Assembly (NCBI RefSeq): GCF_002863865.1
Contig: NZ_CP022684.1
Location: 2,571,501 to 2,635,500 of the forward strand
Direction: 5' to 3'
Origin: Ketobacter alkanivorans
GTDB taxonomy: Bacteria; Pseudomonadota; Gammaproteobacteria; Pseudomonadales; Ketobacteraceae
Length of the DNA stretch: 64,000 nt
Below are positions 53,001 through 62,000 of the stretch, piece by piece (the first letter of the stretch is position 1; every line of letters begins with the position of its first letter). Position numbers and translations under genes: made by a program. The notes under the pieces were generated by a model. The model saw only the letters and a program-made list of their open reading frames with translations, was not told the DNA's origin and did not search any database.

Positions 53001-56000
53001 AGATCCTTATCGTTCTGATCAGCCGCGGCCTCTTGCAGTTGGAAGCTCTCTTTACGTTCACCCAGGGTGGCGGCAAAGTTTTTATCGTATAGGTTGCCAT
53101 CGCGAATTTCGCCTACCTGCTTGCCATCGAACAGGAAGTAGCGATAATCATGACTATAATTGCCAAATCTGCGCAGGGTCGAGCGTTCTTTTCGATAGAT
53201 GGTCTGACCATTGATGTCGTTCACATAGGTCTGCTTACGGGCACCCAAACGATCGTAGACTTCAACAATTTGGCCATTGGCATTGTATTTGAAGTCTGTG
53301 TAACCAGCTCCATCATCGGTGGTGCTGCGCACCTGCAATTGCTGAGCACTATCCCAATAGGTGTACTGGGTTGTCGAGCTCACCTCGCTGCTTGAATAGG
53401 AGCGCAGAACACCTGCCGAATCATAATTGAAGCTGGTGTCCTTACCGTATTTGAGATCGTCGATATAGGTCTGCATGCCATCTGCATCGTAATGATAACT
53501 CTCGTGTTTATAGAGGTTATCACCGGTGCTTCCACTTCCACTGTACTCTTTGAGCGTCAGCACGTTGCCCCAACTATCGTTGGTGCGCTCCAGGTAGGTT
53601 CGGCTGCCCACCCTGACCCGCTCGAGATGGTCGTTGTCATCGTAGGAATAGTATTCCTTACGCCCATCATGCTCCATTGCGAAACGAGAATGATCGTTAT
53701 TATAAGAGAATACATAAGACTGCTTGTTAGCAAAGATGGATCCCGCTCCCCTGGCACCAAACAGCCTGCCCTGACTGATCTTCAGCAGGTTACCGTTGTA
53801 GGAATACCAGTTGGATTCTGACTGGCTTCCGGAGTCGGTGGTGTAGGTGGCATATTTGTGCCGGATGTTGCCACCCCGGTCATATTCATAGCTCAGACTG
53901 TATTGACCGGCTTCTTCCAGATAGGTCATGCGATCCAGTAAGTCATACTGGGCCGTGATCTCTTGGGTGAAGACATGCTTGCCCTGGGCATCGACGTGAT
54001 ACTGCTTTTCACCGATCTTATTGCCCCGACTGTCGTAGGTGTAGTCAACGAAGTTGCCCACGCCCACATCGTCTATGCCAACGATCTGCCCCCAACTGTC
54101 ATAACGGTAGTAGACCTCCTGACCGGTGTAGATTCCGCCATCAGCCTCCTGCGTAGTGGGAGACAGGCTGATTTGCGTGATCATGTTACCGTTTAAGTCG
54201 TAGTCGTACTTGAACTCGTGGTCACCCAAATCGATGTGGTAACGTCGCTGGCCGAAGTAGTCGACGTAGTCATCCAGAGATCTTTCCGTCACCGTTTGAT
54301 CCTGGTACTGCTTGATTTCCCGCCTCAGGACACCACCAATACCCACCAACGATCCCCCAAGACCTGCAATGGAGTTGTTCGCCGTTTGGACGATGTACTG
54401 GTATTGCGTATTTCGACCTTCAAAGGACTGCACGTTGGTTAGACGGCCTAGCGCGTCGTAGGTGTTGGTCTGGGTGACGGAAGCAAGGATGCTTGATCCA
54501 TTGCGATACACGTCCTTGGTTTCCGTCAACAACCGGCCCGTACCATCATAGGTACGAACCAATGTACCTTCTATGCCCTTGCCGGTTATGGACACCTGAA
54601 TGTTTCCGGTGGCGTACTCATAATCGAAGGTTTTGCCATCCGATATCAGAATCTGCCCGAACTCATTGTAGGTGGTTTCCTCAACCCGAGAACCTTCCTG
54701 TTTGAGAGTGACTTTGTCCAAGTTCCATTCTTGATTGATCATCACTCCATTGGCATCTTCTAAATATATTTGGCGGTTGAAGCCATCATAATAGAAACGC
54801 TGATCCGGCCGTCCGTTAACAATCATGCCATTTTCTTTGGTCCACTGAACGTCCGGCAGCACCCTACGTATCAGGTTTCCGCGTACATCATACTCCATGG
54901 TGACGATGGCTTTATCCGCATCGTTTGCTCCATAGGTATACTGGTTCGCTTCCTCCACGACATTGCCGAATACATTGTACAACTTGTCACTGATCACCGA
55001 GGCCGGTAAAAACAGACCGGATGCCAAGATGTTTTGCAAGCTGGTTGTGTAAGTAGGCGTACGTTCAGAAGCCGGCACGTTGTTATGAGATAGGATGGAA
55101 ATGGATCGATTCGTATCGCTAGAGATCGAGAACCGACCAGTCACATTATTGATGAGTTCGCCATTGGCATCATACACCAGATACTCATAATCATGCTGGC
55201 CTGAAGGCAGGCTATCCACATCCATCCACCATTGGCCACCAACGGCTGCCTGTGTGGCGAAAACACTAGTGTAAGGCACGCCGGTGCCCGCTGGCCGATG
55301 CCTTAATTCAACCCTGGTGGCTTCTGCCGGTTGATCCAACACTTTCAGCATAAGCGGTGTGGAGAACCGCATGGTGCCGGAACCATAACGATGGGTATCC
55401 TCGTACTCCACACCATCCCAACTCGCTTTGGGCCTCGGTGTTTTTGGCTTCTTCACACCTTTAAATGATACGTCGCCAGAAGACCAGAGCTCCCAAACGC
55501 CTTCCGCGTTTTTGATGTAGATATTGACATTGGTGAAATAACGGTATTTGTCAAGTTCGTTATAGCTGAGCCTGGGATCGCGCTCTTGGTGGCCAAAACT
55601 TCCCAGCAGGTTAAATGTTCTAGGTCCAGACCCAATCGTACTGATTATTGGATCAGGGTTGATTAAGTTCGCCGACCAGTTATTTGACCACTCAATCTTT
55701 ATCTCACCACTGTAATCCGGAATTGATGGTACCGTGAGGGACAGATTCGTTAACAGGTTCTCCTTGGTACCCATATCGGAAGAGATATCCTTCTTGTGCC
55801 GGGTCACATGCACACCCCAAGAGACACTTATTTGGGATTCGGTCTGCGAGCCCAGACTACCTCCCACGAATTCAGGAAGATCGATCGAAACCACTCCGGC
55901 GTCGGGCTCATCTATCGAACTGAACAATGCATCCGTATCGACCGCCAGCGTTTGCACTAATCTATTGTTACTATCATAACGTTTGACGGTTACGCTGAAG

Positions 56001-59000
56001 CCATCGGAGTGGGATTGTTGATAGCTGAGGATTTCCGCAAGCGTCATGCTGCTCAGGTCAATGCCTGCAGCAGTGATTTCAAGGGTTCGATTACCCGCAA
56101 CATCGTAGTAATAAACCTTATCAACGCCATCCTTATCATTGGTTCGAACCAGGCGACCGAGTTTATCGTATTCGAAGTACTCCTGATCCTCTCCGAAACT
56201 GCCTCTCAGGATAATCTCGCCATGGGCATTGTAGGATTGGTTACGTTCGTCCAACAACGCGCCCACATCAACACCATCCCACTCATAGGTTGAGCGTTTG
56301 GTTTCCCGTCCCAACCGATCATATTCGATGTGAATATAGGAGTGGGATACATGATCCCAGATATCCTGCAGATTACCGCTGCTATCATAGCCGAACGCTT
56401 TGTGATCCTTATAGCCTTCAACCGTTGAACGATCTGTGGAGGTAGTTTGCTGGTAGTTGACCGCACCAAATTTGTCGATCCCTTGTTCGATGGCAGCTTG
56501 CCCGAAAATATCGTACCCGTAGTTGATTCGGCGGGCATCAAAGCCAGTTTCATACGTCGCCGTACTCGTCAACTGACCCAGCACATTAAAGGTTTGCTCT
56601 ACGGTCTGCTGTTCATTCAGCACATATGAGGTGCCCGTAGTAACAGCGCCCACAACCTGCTTGATGAGATTACCGGAGTGATCGTATTCAAATGTTTTTA
56701 CGATGTCCCGTAGATAATTATTACCCTCACCCAGCAATACGTTCTTGGCACGTTCCTCTGTTACCCACCCATAGGCATTGTACTGATATTGCACAACACG
56801 GTTGTTGGTATTGGTAGCCAATGATCGTAGCTCGATTGCACGCTGAATATTGGTGTCTGAAAGATCACCTCCAACCCAAGAGAGGTCAAAGCGATCTTCA
56901 TATTGAGTGACCTGGTAAAGGTACCCACTCGCGTGATACTCCCGCTGAACCAGAGCACCAACGCTATCGATGGTGAACACCTCGCGACCGTATTGATCAT
57001 AGACATGATGAACGCTATTGCCTTTCACATCGATGTCATTAATCAGTCGACCATTAACATCGTACTCATAACCTATTACGACGTCGCTCTGATAGAAGCT
57101 CTCACCGCCCTCAACGTCGGTATTGAAATGGGTGACGCTGAGCGTACGCTCTTCAATTACTTGTCTGGCTTGATTAAAGAGGAAGGAAGCCCCACGGTAG
57201 GCCGTAGGGTTGACTGCGGCAGGAATCGATACGGGCCGGGTGGCAAACACGCCAACAGGCTCATCGTAGGTACGCAGTTCAATGGCATTGTTTTGCTTAT
57301 CCAGCACGGTAGTGTGGAGGTAGCCTTCGGCATCAATCGTTGCAATGCGTTGATTCAGGCCATTGTAATAGTGATATGTATTATTTACGCCACCTTTAGT
57401 CTCCACAATGGTATTGCCATGGGCATCGTACTGATAGGAAGTCACAGTTCCAGTGACATCCACCTTTGACTGTATCTGGCCCAATTCATTGTACTGAATG
57501 GTTTGCAACGCCGGACCACCAGCGTAGCCAATGGCCACCTGATTGCCAAACTCGTCAAAGCCATACTCAGTGAAGTAGTAATCACCGCCATCAACCGTCA
57601 ACCCTTGTGGCGAACGCTGACCTACGCGATCCCCTCTGGCGTTATAAATACTATAGAACACGTCTGATTCACTATCTGCAGCGGCTGCGAAGAGCTTGGT
57701 ACGAAGTGAAGTCTGATTACCGGCGCCATCGTAGGAGAGAGATTTAACCCTGCCAGCTACGTCTGTGTGCGAAATCAGTCGGCCCATGGCGTCATATTCG
57801 AAGGACTCGATTTGAACACCAGAGCTGATGTCACTTAACAATGACAGCATAGCGTCCAGGTTGGTTAATGAATTAAACTGCTCAGTCAGTACGTTTTTGT
57901 GGTAACGAGTCTCCAGCTTATTACCGACACCATCATAGCTATGCTGCTTGGTATAACCTTCGGCGTTGACTTCAATGCGCAGCCGGTTATTGACGTCATA
58001 GAAGAAATATTCGTTAGTCCCATCAAAATGCGTCAACCGGGTTACATTACCAAAGGCATCGTAGGACCGATAGGATGTCCGATTCTGAGTATCGGTTTCT
58101 GACACCAAACGACCATGCACATCATAGGCTTTATGCACAGAATACAGATCCAGAATTTCTTGAAGTTGCTCCGCCGTTAAATTGGTAGCCAACTGCGGCA
58201 TACCCAGGCGCGTACGCATGTCCATGGCCCACTCAGAATCACCATACGCCAACTCAACACCCGACATATTTACTTCTGTAATGATGTTGCCAAACTCATC
58301 GTAGTAGTAGAGTTCACTGGATTCATCAGCTGTACCAAATGCGGACGTCACCTTCACCAATTGCCCACGATCGTCGTAATAGCTACGAGTAACCTGCTCA
58401 TCTGCAGTTTCATACGCCGAATGTTTCTCCGTCATATTACCAAAAGCGTCATAATAGTATCGCTCATTAGTAACAATCTGACCCGCACTGGATTCAATCC
58501 ATTTCTGTATTAAATGTCCTTTGGAATCGTAATCATAGGCTACCGTCGACGCCGCTCCTTCGGGCGTTGTGCTGACCCAGTCAGTGCTGTAGTCAGTTAA
58601 TTGCTGGTAGGTGTACTCACGCAGCACATTCCCATTGGAATCGTAGGTAAACCGGGTAACATAACCCTTGCCAACGTTCACTTGGTAGCCTTGCAGGTTA
58701 AACACCGTGCCTGCCGCATCAACATCCATAGGCTGGAATATCGCGGTAACACGATCGAGCGCATCATAGGCAAAGTATTTGGTAAATCCGTTCTTATCGG
58801 TTATCTGAACTCTGTTACCACGGGTATCATATTGATACTGCTCTGAGTAACCCAGCCCATCCTCTATACTGATCAGTTGCCCCAAATGGTTGTACTGATT
58901 AATGGTAGTTCGATTGTCTGCGATCTGTTCTGGTGTTAGGGTTATAAGCGCCCCGAGTACTTCGTCACGGGCAAGTGAAATATTGTCTAAATCTATTGCA

Positions 59001-62000
59001 GTCGCGTATTCTGTTTTCTGCACCACCTGACCTTCAGCATCGTTGGTATAGTGAACCACGTTGCCCAGCCCATCTACCTCAAACTCCAAGTACCCACGAC
59101 TATCATAAAGATAGGTGACCTCATTCCCCACATTGGTATTGAGCGTTCCATAGGACGCAAATACAAAGTCGTCATAGATGCCAACAACGCCTTTGCCCTT
59201 GATCTCATGATGCAATCCACTTGCCGTATCACGATACTGGATAACCATGTCATAGGTATCAGGCTGAATCAAGGCATGCTCAAATACCAGCACACCATCT
59301 TGATAGCCTGCTGGAAGATAGGCGTATTCCGAAGCACCTTCCAGCTTTATCCCGACCATTGTCGTTGCATTTAGATAGGGAGGCAGTCCGGCTATCTGGT
59401 ATGTTCCAACCTCTTGGCTCTCGGCACCCACACTGTAGTCAAAGCTATCCAGCTCAGTGACAACTCCCTGAAAATCGTAGGCCCGGATCTCAAGATGGTA
59501 TTTGCCCGTTGGCAAAGGAGAACCTAGGTATAGATTGATATCGCCATCAAACTGGCCTTGCGCAAGAGCGCTGTGATTGATATAGGTGAAAGCAGAGGCA
59601 TTCACGATATCATTGGAGTCGATACTGTTGACTAGCACCTCAACATATTGGGCATTTTGCGCCACGGCCACACTGAGATAACTCCCCAAGGAACTGCCCT
59701 GCGAGGACGAGGTAGCTATTGTATTACTATCGATTGACGCGGTTAATGACTGCTCCGCAACATTCGGCGAACCTTCAAATGAACCAGTTATCTCATGTTT
59801 TTCATTACCAAATTGGTCGGTGATTATGAGCTGGTAGTCATGAGAAACATCATTAAGAACCTGGTCAAAATTAACAACATAGTTTCCACCAGATAGAATA
59901 ACCGGAACATCGAGATAGGTTTGACTTGTAGCTTCCTTGTACTGGAATTTCACGGAATCACCGGGAGCCAACGGCAGCTCCTGCTGACTCCAGCTGATTA
60001 CTTGTGAATTCCTGGTTGCAGGAAAGAGTTCGTAGTAGAATTGCTCTGTACTTGAACCCGTTCCGTCATTGTAATAAGTTCTTAGCTGTATATAGAATTG
60101 TTCAACTTGGAGAATATCATCGATTTTCTGCTGATCACTTAGGGTGATCTGGCCTACATAGTCATCCCCCAGTATCAATTGCTCGACATAAGGATGGGAA
60201 GTATAGGTGTGTAGCAGGTTACCTGTATCAATACCCCCGGCGCTATTTAAACCATACACACTGACTTCCACCCGATCGATCGTCGACAAATCAGTCGAAG
60301 CAAAGTCGTAGGCAATCGAGCTCCCTGTAGTAAGCTCTTCCGCGCTGTAGTAAGTCGAACTCAGCGTTCTAGAACTGCTGGACACATCGTATGAGGTGCT
60401 GAACCCTCCGGACATACTTCTCAGTGACTCACCATCTTCTCCATAAAAATCGACTTCATAATAGTAGGTGGTGCTATCAAGAAGGTTTTCCATATAAACA
60501 TGAACAACCTGCGAATCGCCAAGATTCTCGCCCCCGGAAAGGGAAACCGATCCAACGTGCCAAATGTCCGAACCATTTTCTCTGTATTTAAATTCGGCTT
60601 CAGTGGCAACACCAAGTGCTGGCTGTTCCCAGGACAAATACACCGGATCCACCGGGCCTTCTGGATCCACTTCAGACAAGACGAGTGAATGCTGTACTCG
60701 AATCGTAACATTATCAGCCCAGTAACCATCATCATTACCAACGGGTATGTATCCATCTATGGGATTAAAGACACCCTGAGCATCATCGGCCGGCCCTGTA
60801 ACAGTAGGATCAATTTCACCAGTTTGATAGTTGCCTTCGGCCGCATCATTACGTAATTCTATTTCTATGCGGTAATAACCGCTATCGAGATCAAGATCTG
60901 TGAGGTTAACCGTTCCATCCCAGTTTGTGTCAGCATGCCAAATCCGACCAATAACATTGGAAACACCATTTTGATCCGCTACCGACATAACGTCGATAAC
61001 TTCACCCAACAATGTTTCTCGTGATGAAACATATTGATAATCGGTCAAAGTGTCAGAATCAGGATCCTCATCCGCTCGGTATATATGAGCGATCACCGAG
61101 GTGGGATACTTACCAGAACGGGAGTAGTAAGAATCGATATCAATGGACAGGCCATTCGCGTTCGTCTCCAGCGCATAATCCACTAGCGTAGAATAATCAC
61201 CAATAACGAAGCTGCTGGGATTGGTATACGTATCCGACACACCCACAGTGTGAAAATTAAACGCAGCCCCACTTGAAGACACCGTAACAGACACAGAATC
61301 CGTTTCCGTCACCACACCAGAATTCAGCCCAACATCCAGTAATTCATAGGGCTGGGATACGCTTGCGCTGCTACCCACTACTTCATTGGTGATATTTAAC
61401 GTTACTGTATTACTCGTAACAACGTCATTCTTAATGGTGTTCTGAAGAGCGTACTCTTCGTTAGAACCGATAGTTTTTATCTCTGAACTGACAGTAGTCT
61501 CCGAGCGGATCGTTTCCCCTTTCAACAAATCTATCAATTCGTCGTAGCTCGTTGCATCGCTAACGACGACCGCATACTGATAGGTGATTTCCTGTTCCTT
61601 CAACCCAACAAAATTATATCGGTATTCAGTGACATAACCGGAATCATCAACGGTGAGTGACAGTTTGTCAGATTGGTCGTAAAAGTAGCGCGTTACTTTG
61701 GTGTCGCTGTCATCCAAGTTCAATCCTGCAACATGCAAAGAAAACGCTTGATAAAACTCAGAGTATTTGTCAGTTGGTGAGCCTAGCTCAAAGCTGTCTA
61801 CCGTAAAGGTTTGGTAGTATGTTTCCTTGACCTTGTTACCATTACCGTCGTAGTCATACGACGTAACGAAGCCCCCAGTATCTACCCGATATCTCACCCG
61901 ATCCAACCCATCGTACAAGTTGCGACTTTCGAGATGTTCGTTGAAATCAAAAACCGAAGAGTCTAAAGCCTGCAAATCAGCAATAAGCGCTTCTTCAGAG

